The notes under the pieces are model-generated. The model had not been told where the DNA came from and searched no databases. It worked only from the letters and a program-made list of their open reading frames with translations. From Rhodocyclus gracilis (GTDB lineage Bacteria > Pseudomonadota > Gammaproteobacteria > Burkholderiales > Rhodocyclaceae): a stretch of 64,000 nucleotides of DNA. Where the stretch lies: the NCBI RefSeq assembly GCF_009617575.1, contig NZ_WIXJ01000003.1:1-64000 (forward strand). The letters run 5' to 3'. Made by a program: the position numbers and the translations under genes. This document shows positions 55,772 to 64,000 of the stretch, in pieces (position 1 is the stretch's first letter; each line of letters starts with the position of its first letter).

Positions 55772-55999
55772 ATGGATCGCTACAAAAACCTCAGTGGCAA
55801 ATCAAATATTGTGGCTTATGAAATTGGAGACGGGGCTATCACTGTGCAATTTGGGGATGGCTCGGTGTATTTCTATACAAACCAAAGCGCAGGAGCACCA
55901 AGCATCAATGAAATGCAGCGCTTAGCTATCGCGGGCCAAGGACTTAATAGTTTTATTGGCCGGGTTGTCAAAAAAGGCTATGCACGTAAAGTTCGCTGA
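55772..55999 (+). CDS. cassette 2: KTSC-domain-like small protein
   Basis: 75 residues. The phrase IVAYEIGDGAITVQFGDGSV-YFYTN resembles KTSC-domain proteins (SxIxxxGYDxxxxxLxVxFxxGxxYxY), which are found in phages and plasmids. The second half (INEMQRLAIAGQGLNSFIGR) is helical and basic. AAGGGAG ribosome-binding site 10 bp before the ATG. Role unknown. Confidence 0.6.
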   Translation: MDRYKNLSGKSNIVAYEIGDGAITVQFGDGSVYFYTNQSAGAPSINEMQRLAIAGQGLNSFIGRVVKKGYARKVR

Positions 56000-56011
56000 G
56001 TCAGTGCATAT

Positions 56012-56104
56012 GCCTAACCCTTTGGTTAAGCGAGACTACAGAAGCATAGCTTTGGCTTTCCTCATCCACCCGCGCGCCGCAGCCCCTTACCTTTATCGTT
56101 AGAC
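56012..56104 (+). other. attC site of cassette 2
   Basis: Left box GCCTAAC (56012-56018) and right box GTTAGAC (56098-56104), 93 bp in all. Inner arms near GGTTAAGCG and CTTACC are partly complementary. Confidence 0.65.
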
Positions 56105-56134
56105 CCGCTCATCAATTACGCACGGAGAATATGA

Positions 56135-56809
56135 ATGCAAGAACGGGTGAGAGCGACTTTTTTCGCTGAAGAGGGGCTGCCAACTTGGGCTCTGGTTCAT
56201 TATCTCCAACAAACTGAAATCAACTACATCAAGCTTGTTACGCTTGAAAGAATTGCCACCCTCGTACAAGGTGGGCTTGACCCAGATGCGCTGGTTGTTG
56301 CTGGCGAATCCGCAGAGCTCTACCAGCGAGAGGGCCTACGACTTGAGCCTTCGCGCGAGCACCTATTTCTCGCTCGAAAGGAAGAGTCAGCCCAAAAATT
56401 CTGGAACGTTGTGTCTCGCCATGCCAGACCTGTCGTTTTCGTTCGAGAGACAGATTCATATCGTCCGCTTTATGAACTACGCGGCACAAATGCGCTAATC
56501 ATTCGCAACCTCTCAATAAATTCACCTGCCAAGGTAACTTTAGAGGGTGCTGGCACTGCGCTAGCTGACATTTACTACGCCGGTGAGCGAGAAGAGCGCG
56601 CCAGAATTCAGTGGGCAAACGAACAGCAAGCACAAGTTGGAGTAAACCTTCAAGAATTAGCCAGAGCTAGTCAAATCATCAACGATCCTGCTACGCCTCC
56701 AGGCATTCGGGAATACATGCAAGAAATCGTTCGCCAAACTCTTGCAAGGCAAACCCGCTTAAACACTGAGCTTGAAATTCGTGCGCCGTCCGTCAATGCG
56801 CGGGTCTAA
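56135..56809 (+). CDS. cassette 3: hypothetical protein
   Basis: 224 residues starting MQERVRATFFAEEGLPTWAL. No signal peptide. The first half is mixed (LVHYLQQTEINYIKLVTLER, ALVVAGESAELYQREGLRLE); the second half is a long charged helix, QWANEQQAQVGVNLQELARA. The stop codon TAA lies within the following attC box (GTCTAAC), which is typical for a cassette gene. No family recognised. Confidence 0.6.
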   Translation: MQERVRATFFAEEGLPTWALVHYLQQTEINYIKLVTLERIATLVQGGLDPDALVVAGESAELYQREGLRLEPSREHLFLARKEESAQKFWNVVSRHARPVVFVRETDSYRPLYELRGTNALIIRNLSINSPAKVTLEGAGTALADIYYAGEREERARIQWANEQQAQVGVNLQELARASQIINDPATPPGIREYMQEIVRQTLARQTRLNTELEIRAPSVNARV

Positions 56810-56862
56810 CCCTGCGGTCAACACGGGCCTTGCGCGCAAGGCCGGTTACCTTCACGTTGAAC
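56804..56862 (+). other. attC site of cassette 3
   Basis: Left box GTCTAAC (56804-56810) overlapping the gene stop and right box GTTGAAC (56856-56862). A strong central hairpin, GGGCCTTGCGCGCAAGGCC, lies between them. The right box differs from the others but still fits GTTRRRY. Confidence 0.65.
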
Positions 56863-57007
56863 GGTTGTTTTCTCAAGGCCGGCATTTCCGCTGAGTGTCG
56901 TCAGTGCTGTCCCATATCCGGCCAGTAACGGACGCCCACTTGGCAAACCTCTGCATGGCTCCGGCAGACTTCAAGCGCTGACTCGCGCCGGCCTCCACAC
57001 AGCGCCT

Positions 57008-57988
57008 TCACCCCGCCACCACCCACCCATCCTCCTCGCGCAGCGCCCCGGCGCGGCGCAGGTCGCGCACCAGCCAGTCGGCGAGGGCGGCGTCGTTCAT
57101 GCCGAGAAAGCGCGCGTTCACGCTTTGCGCGAAGCTGAGCGAGGCGAGAAACGCCGGCAGGTCGGCGCTGCGGATGCGGCGGCGTTCGAGCAGGGCAAAG
57201 GCGACGATCACCTTCAGCGCGTGCCGGGCCAGCGCGTCGATGTTGTTCTCGAAGGCTTCCAGCCGGCGGTAGGCGCGCTCGAAAGCCGGGCCGATGTCGG
57301 TGAATGGCGCGCCGTGGCCGGGGATGACGATGTCGACCGGCAGGCGCGCGAGCATGTCGAGCGTTTCGCATTGCTCCTTCAGGCCGCCGCGCTGTTCCTC
57401 GTGGCCGAGCAGTTCGACGAAGACGACGCCAAAGCCGGTCTGCCACAGCGCGTCGCCGGAGATGAGGATGCGCTTGTCGGCGCAGTGGAAGGCGAGCGCG
57501 TCTTCGTCGTGGCCGGGAACGGCGAGCGCGCGCCAGTTGAGTTCGCCGCAGACGAATCCGTCGCCGGCGGCCAGCGTTGCGTCGTGCGTGAAGCGCGCCG
57601 CCTGCTGGCCGAGCGGCGAGAGCAGCAGGGCTTCTTCGTCCCATTCAGCGATGGTCGCGGCAACGCCCACCGGCACGCTGACGCGGCAGCCGAAGGCTTC
57701 GACCAGCGCGGCGTTGCCGCCGATGTGGTCGGAGTGCGCGTGCGTGTTGAACAGGCGCTCCAGCCGCCGGCCGGCGAGCGCGGCGCGCACCAGCGCGACG
57801 GTCTGCTCGGCGTGGGTGACGTAGCCGCTGTCGATCAGCGTCGCCGCGTCGCCGTCGATGCCGAGCACGCTGTTCGACGACAGCCAGCCGCGCTCGATGA
57901 CCCGCAGCGTCGTGGGCAGGGCGACGGGCGGCATCGTCGCCGAGGCAGCCGCAGCGGCCCTCGCGGCCGACGCTGCTGCCGGTGACAT
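57008..57988 (-). CDS. MBL-fold metallohydrolase (glyoxalase II-like)
   Basis: 326 residues from ATG 57988. Metal ligands: LFNTHAHSDHIGGNAALVEA (HxHxDH), the His in VPGHDEDALAFHC, the Asp in ILISGDALWQTGFG and the His in VIPGHGAPFTDIG. The C-terminal region (LARHALKVIVAFALLERRRI) is helical. An Ala-rich N-terminal extension of about 20 residues precedes the domain. It is the last gene of the leftward liu transcription unit and may be a thioesterase; the substrate is unknown. Confidence 0.85.
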   Translation of the reverse strand: MSPAAASAARAAAAASATMPPVALPTTLRVIERGWLSSNSVLGIDGDAATLIDSGYVTHAEQTVALVRAALAGRRLERLFNTHAHSDHIGGNAALVEAFGCRVSVPVGVAATIAEWDEEALLLSPLGQQAARFTHDATLAAGDGFVCGELNWRALAVPGHDEDALAFHCADKRILISGDALWQTGFGVVFVELLGHEEQRGGLKEQCETLDMLARLPVDIVIPGHGAPFTDIGPAFERAYRRLEAFENNIDALARHALKVIVAFALLERRRIRSADLPAFLASLSFAQSVNARFLGMNDAALADWLVRDLRRAGALREEDGWVVAG

Positions 57989-58176
57989 CAGTCGAGGCCG
58001 CTGGCTGGTGCGCGTTGAGAGGTGACGGTGGCGGCGACGACGTTGGTGCCCGCGCCAGCGCTGGCTTGCTGGTCGTCCGCTGCGGCCGCACATTCGGGCA
58101 GACGACCGCAGCCCAGACAGATGCCGCTCTCTGGGTCGTAGTCGCACATGCCGATGCATTCGGGTTCGTTGCTCAT
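57988..58176 (-). CDS. small Cys-rich protein (DUF1289-like start)
   Basis: 62 residues. MSNEPECIGMCDYDPESGIC-LGCGR contains a CxxxCxxxxxxxxCxxC arrangement like that of DUF1289 proteins and would bind a metal. The rest is Ala/Thr-rich. AAGGAGAATG ribosome-binding site. Its stop overlaps the MBL start codon (TGATG). Confidence 0.6.
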   Translation of the reverse strand: MSNEPECIGMCDYDPESGICLGCGRLPECAAAADDQQASAGAGTNVVAATVTSQRAPASGLD

Positions 58177-58180
58177 CGTT

Positions 58181-58405
58181 TCATTCTCCTTTCGTACGTC
58201 GCGCGGCGACGGCTGCCAGCACGGCGCGCTTCTCGTCATCTGAAAAACCGCTCCAGCCGCCGATCTCGTCGAGCGTGCGCAGACAGCCGGTGCAGAGGCG
58301 GCGCGCGGCGTCCATGCGGCAGATGTCGACGCAGGGCGATTTCGGCGACGCGGCCGGGGCGGGCTGGTCTGCGGCTTTACGCGGCGAGGGGAGGTGTGCA
58401 TTCAT
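58181..58405 (-). CDS. DUF1289-family protein
   Basis: 74 residues from ATG 58405. SPCVDICRMDAARRLCTGCL followed by RTLDEIGGWSGFSDDEKRAV is the DUF1289 signature: four cysteines and the E..W....D.EK segment. The N-terminus is Pro-rich and probably disordered. Function unknown. It lies between liuE and the small Cys-rich gene, 4 bp from the latter. Confidence 0.85.
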   Translation of the reverse strand: MNAHLPSPRKAADQPAPAASPKSPCVDICRMDAARRLCTGCLRTLDEIGGWSGFSDDEKRAVLAAVAARRTKGE

Positions 58406-58454
58406 CGGCGGCATCCGGGGCGTTGGTGATAACGCCGGCGCCGAGGGCGGAGCC

Positions 58455-59381
58455 TCAGCGCCGGGCGTGGCGCGCTGCGAGCAGCGCACGTGCGGCCTTC
58501 GACAGCGGTTCGCGCCGAAGGTGCGCGAGGATGAAAGTGCCGGCGTCGAGCAGCCGATCCATGTCGACGCCCGTCGCGATGCCGAGGCCGTGTAGCAGAT
58601 AGACGAGGTCTTCCGTCGCCACGTTGCCGGAGGCGCCGGCGGCGTAGGGGCAGCCGCCGAGCCCGCCGATGGCGGCGTCGAAGGTCGCCACGCCGAGTTC
58701 GAGCGAGGCGTAGACGTTGGCGACGGCCATGCCGTAGGTGTCGTGATAGTGCCCCGCCAGCCGCTCAACTGGCACGACGGCGGCGCAGGCCTCGATCATG
58801 CGCTGCACGGCGCGCGGCGTGCCGACGCCGATGGTGTCGCCGAGCGAGATTTCGTAGCAGCCGAGCGCGGCAAGCTCGCGCACGACGGCGGCAACCTGCG
58901 CTGGCGCCACGGCGCCTTCGTAGGGGCAGCCGACGACGCAGGAGACGTAGCCGCGCAGGCGCAGGCCGTGCGCCTTGGCGGCGTCGGCCAGAGGCGCGAA
59001 GCGGGCGAGGCTGTCGGCAATCGAGCAGTTGATGTTGGTCTGCGAAAAGCGCTCCGAGGCGGCGGCGAAGATCGCTACCTCGCGGGCGCCCGCCGCGAGC
59101 GCGGCTTCGAAGCCTCTGAGGTTGGGCGTCAGCACCGGGAAATCGACGCCGGGGCGGCGGCGCGGGCTGGCGAGTACGGCCCGCAGGACATCGCCGGCGT
59201 CGGCCATTTGCGGCACCCACTTCGGCGAGACGAAGGAGGTCGCCTCCACGGCCGGCAGCCCGGCGTCGGCGAGGCGTTCGATGAGCTCGATCTTGACGGC
59301 GGTGGCGACGGGCGTCGCTTCGTTCTGCAGACCGTCGCGGGGGCCGACTTCGACCAGACGGACGCGGCGTGGCAGCGCCAT
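58455..59381 (-). CDS. liuE: hydroxymethylglutaryl-CoA lyase
   Basis: 308 residues from ATG 59381. Cleaves 3-hydroxy-3-methylglutaryl-CoA to acetoacetate and acetyl-CoA, the last step of leucine breakdown. VEVGPRDGLQNEATPVATAV is the N-terminal metal and catalytic motif, VSCVVGCPYEGAVAP the middle one. The C-terminal GGLGGCPYAAGASGNVATED contains the active-site Cys loop, and HYHDTYGMAVANVYAS the metal-binding His residues. It starts 1 bp after liuD stops. Confidence 0.95.
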   Translation of the reverse strand: MALPRRVRLVEVGPRDGLQNEATPVATAVKIELIERLADAGLPAVEATSFVSPKWVPQMADAGDVLRAVLASPRRRPGVDFPVLTPNLRGFEAALAAGAREVAIFAAASERFSQTNINCSIADSLARFAPLADAAKAHGLRLRGYVSCVVGCPYEGAVAPAQVAAVVRELAALGCYEISLGDTIGVGTPRAVQRMIEACAAVVPVERLAGHYHDTYGMAVANVYASLELGVATFDAAIGGLGGCPYAAGASGNVATEDLVYLLHGLGIATGVDMDRLLDAGTFILAHLRREPLSKAARALLAARHARR

Positions 59382-59382
59382 T

Positions 59383-61593
59383 TCAGTGCGCTCCGAGCGC
59401 GGGCACCTGCTCGCTGGCGACGAAGTCGACCAGCGCGGCGCCGTCACTGACCTGCTCGCCGACCGCGTAGCGGAACTGGCGAACGACGCCGGCCTGCGGC
59501 GCCGTGATGGTGTGCTCCATTTTCATGGCTTCGAGGATGAGCAACGGCGCGCCGCGTTCGAGCGGCTGGCCGACGGTGGCGAGCAGGGCGATGATCTTGC
59601 CCGGCATCGGCGCCGTCAGGCCGCCGTCGCTACTGCCACGGCCGCCTGCTTCGACAAGATGCAGCGGGTCGTGGCGGAGCAGCGGCCAGGTGCCGCCGTT
59701 GGCAAAGACGATGCGCCGTGCCAGCCCCGGTTCGTTGATGGCGACGACGCTGGCGACGTGCCGTTGGCCGTCGATCTCGACGGCAAAGCGCTCGGCCGGC
59801 GCGTCGGCGCCCGGTTCGGCGGCGAGGCGCTGCGCGCGCACGAGCGAGACTTCGCCCTGACAGCTCAGCTGCCACTGGGCGCTCGCCGGTGCGCCGGCGT
59901 CGCTGCCTGTGCCGTGTGTGCTGCGGGTGCCAGCGGGTGTCTCACGCGTGCCGCTGGCGTCGTAGCGCACGTTGACGTCGACCAGTCGTTCGCCGTCGCG
60001 GAAGGTCAGCGTGCGAGCCGAGCCGAGGTTGAGGCGCCAGCCGTCGCGGGCGTTCCAGGGCGACCATGGATCGCCGCTGGCACGGGCCGCGCGGCGGGCG
60101 GCTTCGTTTTCGGCAAGCAGTTCGCCGACGGCGGCGATGAGCAACGCTTCGCGCGGCGCGGCGGCGGCTTCGGTAAAGATCAGCTCGCGCTGGCGCTCGA
60201 TGAGGCCCGTATCGAGATCGGCCTGACTGAAGGCGGGGCAGGCGACGAGCCGCCCAAGAAAGTCGATGTTGGTGGTGACGCCCGCCACCCGCCAGTCGGC
60301 GAGCGCGCGGCGCAGGCGGGCGAGGGCGCCGGCACGCGCGCCCTCGCTGCTGGCTCCGCCGTCCCAGACGATCAGCTTGGCGATCATCGGGTCGTAGTGC
60401 GGAGTGATCTCGTCGCCCTCTTCGACGCCGCTGTCGATGCGCACGTTCACGCTCTCGGCGGGCGTCGCCAGTCGCAGCAGGCGCCCGGTCGACGGCAGGA
60501 AGCCACGCGAGGCGTCTTCGGCGTAGATGCGCGCCTCGATAGCGTGGCCGTGAATGCGCAGCTGCTCCTGCGCCAGCGGCAGCGCTTCGCCGGCGGCGAC
60601 GCGCAACTGCCATTCGACGAGGTCTTGCCCGGTGATCATTTCCGTGACCGGATGCTCGACCTGCAGGCGCGTATTCATTTCCATGAAGTAGAAGCGGCCG
60701 CTGCTGGCGAAATCGCTTTCGGCGATGAATTCGATGGTGCCGGCGCCGACATAGCCGACCGCGCGTGCCGCGGCGACGGCGGCTTCGCCCATGGCGCGGC
60801 GGCGCTCCGGCGTCATGCCGGGGGCGGGCGCTTCTTCGAGCACTTTCTGGTGGCGGCGCTGCACCGAGCAGTCGCGCTCGAAGAGATGCACGCAGTGGCC
60901 GTGGCTGTCGGCAAAAATCTGGAATTCGATGTGGCGCGGACGCAACAGATAGCGTTCGATGAGCACACGCTCGTCGCCGAAGGCCGCCGCAGCTTCACGG
61001 CGGCAGGAGGCGAGCGCGGCGGCAAAGTCAGCACTCGCCTCGACGACGCGCATGCCCTTGCCGCCACCGCCCGCCGAGGCTTTGATCAGCACCGGATAGC
61101 CAATGGCGTCGGCCTGCGCGTTGAGAAACCCGGCGTCCTGATTGTCGCCGTGGTAGCCCGGCGTCAGTGGCACGCCGGCGGCGGCCATCAGCGTTTTCGC
61201 TGCCGATTTCGAGCCCATGGCGCGGATCGCGGCGGCCGGAGGGCCGACGAAAATCAGTCCGGCGGCAGCGCAGGCGTCGGCGAAGTCGGCGTTTTCCGAG
61301 AGGAAGCCATAGCCGGGGTGGATCGCCTGAGCGCCGGTCTTGCGGGCGGCGTCGAGGAGGCGCGCGCTGTCGAGGTACGACTCGCGAGCCGCCGCCGGCC
61401 CGATGCAGATCGCCTCATCCGCGAGCCGTACGTGGCGTGCGTTGGCGTCCGCCTCCGAGTACACCGCGACGCAGCGGATTCCCAGTCGGCGCGCGCTGCG
61501 GATGATGCGACAGGCGATCTCGCCGCGATTGGCGATGAGGAGAGTGTCGAATCTGCTGCCCGTGCCCAAAGGGCGTGTCGCCGCCATGCTCAT
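59383..61593 (-). CDS. liuD: methylcrotonyl-CoA carboxylase biotin-carrying alpha subunit
   Basis: 736 residues. Carboxylates its own biotin and passes CO2 to LiuB. The biotin carboxylase domain starts FDTLLIANRGEIACRIIRSA. The ATP-grasp glycine loop is KASAGGGGKGMRVVE, with catalytic EMNTRLQVEHPVTEMITG. The C-terminal biotinyl domain carries LILEAMKMEHTITAPQAG. It is longer than usual (about 660-680): a Thr/Gly/Ala-rich insert near residue 600 (ASGTRETPAGTRSTHGTGSD) accounts for part of this. An acetyl- or propionyl-CoA carboxylase role is less likely given the neighbours. Confidence 0.93.
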   Translation of the reverse strand: MSMAATRPLGTGSRFDTLLIANRGEIACRIIRSARRLGIRCVAVYSEADANARHVRLADEAICIGPAAARESYLDSARLLDAARKTGAQAIHPGYGFLSENADFADACAAAGLIFVGPPAAAIRAMGSKSAAKTLMAAAGVPLTPGYHGDNQDAGFLNAQADAIGYPVLIKASAGGGGKGMRVVEASADFAAALASCRREAAAAFGDERVLIERYLLRPRHIEFQIFADSHGHCVHLFERDCSVQRRHQKVLEEAPAPGMTPERRRAMGEAAVAAARAVGYVGAGTIEFIAESDFASSGRFYFMEMNTRLQVEHPVTEMITGQDLVEWQLRVAAGEALPLAQEQLRIHGHAIEARIYAEDASRGFLPSTGRLLRLATPAESVNVRIDSGVEEGDEITPHYDPMIAKLIVWDGGASSEGARAGALARLRRALADWRVAGVTTNIDFLGRLVACPAFSQADLDTGLIERQRELIFTEAAAAPREALLIAAVGELLAENEAARRAARASGDPWSPWNARDGWRLNLGSARTLTFRDGERLVDVNVRYDASGTRETPAGTRSTHGTGSDAGAPASAQWQLSCQGEVSLVRAQRLAAEPGADAPAERFAVEIDGQRHVASVVAINEPGLARRIVFANGGTWPLLRHDPLHLVEAGGRGSSDGGLTAPMPGKIIALLATVGQPLERGAPLLILEAMKMEHTITAPQAGVVRQFRYAVGEQVSDGAALVDFVASEQVPALGAH

Positions 61594-61782
61594 GCTGCCT
61601 CCGTGTAGGGAATGCCGGTGTGCCGTGGGTAGAGTGCTCTGTCGTTGTCGTCGTGGTTCTGCGAAATCCGTCGTAACTCTGTGCCGTCTATCTGTTTCGT
61701 CGATCGGTCGTGGTGTCGCCGGGGGGCGCCGTCGGCGCTGGCGTGGGCCGGTTGTTCGCGTGCTGGCCTTGGGCGGTGAGGT

Positions 61783-62586
61783 TCAGAGCGCCTCGTCGTC
61801 GAGCTGCCAATCGGGCCTGCGTTTGTCGAGGAAGGCGGCCAGACCTTCGCGGCCTTCCGGGCTGGCGCGAACGTAGGTGATGCGGCGGACGGTTTCTTCA
61901 ATGGTGGCGTCGTCGATGGGCTGGCCGGCGACGACGCGGATCAGCGCCTTGCACTCGGCCTGCGCGCGCGGGCCGTTCTTCAGCAGCGTGTCGACGAGTT
62001 CGGCGATGGCGTCGTCGAGCTGCTCGATGCCGGGGACGATCTCGTGCACCAGTCCGATGCGGTAGGCTTCGGCGGCGGAGAAGCGCTCGGCGCTGAGCAT
62101 GTAGCGGCGGGCGTGGCGTTCGCCGATGGCGGCCAGCACGTAGGGGCTGATTACCGCCGGGATCAGGCCGAGTTTCACTTCCGAGAGCGAAAAAATGGCG
62201 TCGTACGAGGCGATGGCGATATCGCAGGCGGCGATCAGGCCGACGCCTCCGCCGTAGGCCGGGCCGTGCACGCGGGCGATGGTCGGCTTCGAGAGGCTGT
62301 TGAGCGTCGACAGCAGTTCGCCCAGACGACGCGCGTCGGCGAGGTTCTCGTCGTCGCTGGCGGCGGCGGCGCGCTTCATCCAGTTGAGATCGGCGCCGGC
62401 GCAAAAGCTCTTGCCGGCGGCCGATATGATGACGACGCGCACGCGCCGGTCGTCCTCAAGTTGGCGCAGACCGGCGGTGATTTCGCTGATCAGCGTCTCG
62501 TCAAAGGCGTTGTGCCGCTCCGGTTTCATCAACGAGAGGATGCCGACGGCGCCGTCGATCTCGGTGACGATGGACTGGTAGTTCAT
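61783..62586 (-). CDS. liuC: methylglutaconyl-CoA hydratase (enoyl-CoA hydratase family)
   Basis: 267 residues. Hydrates 3-methylglutaconyl-CoA to HMG-CoA. The crotonase oxyanion-hole motifs are AGKSFCAGADLNWMKRAAAA and RVHGPAYGGGVGLIAACDIA; the catalytic Glu region is LSEVKLGLIPAVISPYVLAA. The C-terminus FLDKRRPDWQL is typical. It starts 46 bp after liuB. About 190 bp without a gene separate it from liuD. Confidence 0.92.
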   Translation of the reverse strand: MNYQSIVTEIDGAVGILSLMKPERHNAFDETLISEITAGLRQLEDDRRVRVVIISAAGKSFCAGADLNWMKRAAAASDDENLADARRLGELLSTLNSLSKPTIARVHGPAYGGGVGLIAACDIAIASYDAIFSLSEVKLGLIPAVISPYVLAAIGERHARRYMLSAERFSAAEAYRIGLVHEIVPGIEQLDDAIAELVDTLLKNGPRAQAECKALIRVVAGQPIDDATIEETVRRITYVRASPEGREGLAAFLDKRRPDWQLDDEAL

Positions 62587-62632
62587 GAAAGCTCTCCTGT
62601 ACGGATGCGAGGCGCGTCTGGCGGGCGCCGCG

Positions 62633-64000
62633 CTACATGCGAAAGATGCCGAATTTCGTCGCTTCGGCCGGCGCGTTCATCGACGCCGACAGCGCGAGGC
62701 CCAGCGTGCGCCGCGTCTGCGCCGGATCGATGATGCCATCGTCCCACAGGCGGGCGCTTGCGTAGTAGGGATGTCCCTGCGTTTCGTACTGCGCGCGGAT
62801 TGGTGCGCGGAAGGCTTCTTCCTCTTCGGCGCTCCAGGTCTTGCCGGCGGCTTCGAGTGCGTCGCGGCGCACCGTCGCCAGCACGCCGGCGGCCTGTTCG
62901 CCGCCCATCACCGAGATGCGCGCGTTTGGCCACATCCACAGAAAGCGCGGGCTGTAGGCGCGGCCGCACATGCCGTAGTTGCCGGCGCCGAAGGAGCCGC
63001 CGATAACCACCGTGAACTTCGGCACCTTCGCCGTCGCCACGGCGGTGACCATCTTGGCGCCGTCGCGCGCGATGCCGGCGTTTTCGTACTTGCGCCCGAC
63101 CATGAAGCCGGTGATGTTCTGCAGGAAGACGAGCGGAATGCCGCGCTGCGCGCACAGTTCGATGAAGTGCGCCGCCTTCAGCGCCGATTCCGAGAAGAGG
63201 ATGCCGTTGTTGGCGACGATGCCGACCGGATAGCCCCACAGGCGGGCGAAGCCGCAGACGATGGTCGTGCCGTAGCGCGCCTTGAATTCGTCGAAGTCCG
63301 AACCGTCGACCAAGCGGGCGATGATCTCGCGCACGTCGAAAGGCTTGCGCGAGTCGGTCGGGACGATGCCGTACAGCTCTTCTTCGGCGTAGGCCGGCGG
63401 GCGCGGTTCGGCGAGCGACACCGGCGGCGTCTTCTGCCAGTTGAGGTTGCCGACGATGCGCCGCGCGATGGCCAGGGCGTGCGCGTCGTTCTCGGCCAGA
63501 TGATCGACCACGCCGGAAATGCGCGTATGCACGTCGCCGCCGCCCAAGTCTTCAGCCGAGACGACTTCGCCGGTCGCCGCCTTAACGAGCGGTGGGCCGC
63601 CGAGGAAGATGGTGCCCTGGTTGTGCACGATGATCGACTCGTCGCACATCGCCGGCACGTAGGCGCCGCCGGCGGTGCACGAGCCCATCACGGCGGCGAT
63701 CTGCGGAATGCCGGCGGCCGACAGGTTGGCCTGGTTGAAGAAGATGCGGCCGAAGTGCTCGCGGTCGGGGAAAACCTCGTCCTGCAGCGGCAGGAAGGCG
63801 CCGCCCGAATCGACCAGATAGACGCAGGGCAGGCGGTTCTCGGCGGCGATTTCCTGTGCGCGCAGGTGCTTCTTCACCGTCAGCGGGTAGTAGGTACCGC
63901 CCTTCACCGTCGCGTCGTTGGCGACGATCATGCATTCGACGCCGTTGATGCGGCCGATGCCGGTGATCACCGACGCGGCCGGCACCTCGAAAGGGCTATC
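62633..64000 (-). CDS. liuB: methylcrotonyl-CoA carboxylase beta subunit, partial
   Basis: The carboxyltransferase subunit. About 455 of roughly 535 residues are in the window; the N-terminus lies to the right. Visible motifs are [18 protein letters not shown]-like [80 protein letters not shown] and [20 protein letters not shown]. The biotin-pocket [13 protein letters not shown] is present and the C-terminus ends TKFGIFRM. First gene of the liu genes seen here; isovaleryl-CoA dehydrogenase (liuA) would be expected further right. Confidence 0.95.
   Translation of the reverse strand, partial: DSPFEVPAASVITGIGRINGVECMIVANDATVKGGTYYPLTVKKHLRAQEIAAENRLPCVYLVDSGGAFLPLQDEVFPDREHFGRIFFNQANLSAAGIPQIAAVMGSCTAGGAYVPAMCDESIIVHNQGTIFLGGPPLVKAATGEVVSAEDLGGGDVHTRISGVVDHLAENDAHALAIARRIVGNLNWQKTPPVSLAEPRPPAYAEEELYGIVPTDSRKPFDVREIIARLVDGSDFDEFKARYGTTIVCGFARLWGYPVGIVANNGILFSESALKAAHFIELCAQRGIPLVFLQNITGFMVGRKYENAGIARDGAKMVTAVATAKVPKFTVVIGGSFGAGNYGMCGRAYSPRFLWMWPNARISVMGGEQAAGVLATVRRDALEAAGKTWSAEEEEAFRAPIRAQYETQGHPYYASARLWDDGIIDPAQTRRTLGLALSASMNAPAEATKFGIFRM

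Larger units (their letters stand above)
55261..56862 (+). mobile_element. integron gene-cassette cluster without integrase (CALIN-like), three cassettes
   Basis: Three short plus-strand genes, each followed at once by a palindromic attC-like site whose outer boxes fit RYYYAAC ... GTTRRRY. The boundaries are GTTAGGC at 55261, GTTAGGC at 55752, GTTAGAC at 56098 and GTTGAAC at 56856. Genes lie in one orientation with very little non-coding DNA, as in integron cassettes. No intI gene is visible in either flank. The cassettes are AT-richer than the core genes around them. Confidence 0.75.

Noticed and set aside
58975-61608. 877-residue plus-strand ORF over liuD/liuE
   Set aside because: Antisense open frame caused by high GC3 of the liu genes; it has no domain features.

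Overview
The window looks like the chromosome of a betaproteobacterium, probably near Rhodocyclales. The tolB-pal-cpoB-queE-queC order, the leucine-degradation (liu) cluster and the high GC3 of the core genes fit this; the assignment is an inference. A mobile and defence half (1-38,980) is separated from a housekeeping half (39,000-64,000) by a tandem pair of tRNA-Lys genes with a tyrosine integrase beside them.

Layout of the left half. 1-3,000 holds IS3-family elements, a frameshifted TraN-like conjugation gene and a lipoprotein. 3,005-15,288 is a complete type I-F CRISPR-Cas locus, all read on the minus strand: cas1, cas2-3 fusion, csy1, csy2, csy3, cas6f, an intrinsic terminator, a short leader, then 62 repeats with 61 spacers. 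An IS3 element lies at the leader-distal end of the array, and a deleted IS3 element lies about 100 bp upstream of cas1. 16,400-18,130 is a scar zone with a frameshifted hypothetical gene and a chimeric ORF joining a PAPS-reductase-like fragment to a BtuB-like C-terminus. 18,230-25,520 encodes the DNA-processing part of a MOBF conjugative element: accessory genes, a TraD-family mobilisation protein, a candidate oriT region, a coupling protein and a TraI/TrwC relaxase. 26,530-29,720 is an AT-richer, tightly packed four-gene minus-strand operon without an obvious named counterpart (zinc-finger membrane protein, PD-(D/E)XK nuclease-like protein, two envelope proteins). 30,240-35,080 is a plus-strand run of secreted and lipoprotein genes, mostly coupled by ATGA overlaps. 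A CAG/CAA microsatellite, a frameshifted Sel1-repeat gene and the integrase follow. No type IV secretion ATPase or channel genes are visible, so the element is incomplete within this window or continues to the left.

Layout of the right half. Core genes include a phenylacetate-CoA ligase-like gene, queuosine genes (queC, queE) with a PilZ gene between them, cpoB-pal-tolB, an M20 amidohydrolase, ycaO, an FrhB-like iron-sulfur protein, a diguanylate cyclase, a flavodoxin, a pirin/LysR divergent pair and a MerR/carboxymuconolactone decarboxylase pair. At 55,261-56,862 there are three gene cassettes, each followed by an attC-like site and with no integron integrase nearby (a CALIN-type cluster). 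The window ends in the leucine/isovalerate catabolic operon: liuB (cut by the window edge), liuC, liuD and liuE, followed by DUF1289, a small Cys-rich protein and an MBL-fold hydrolase.

Frameshifts, several at homopolymer runs, were found at about seven places in the left half and none in the right half or in the cas genes. This suggests that the mobile region is decaying, although homopolymer sequencing error is not excluded.
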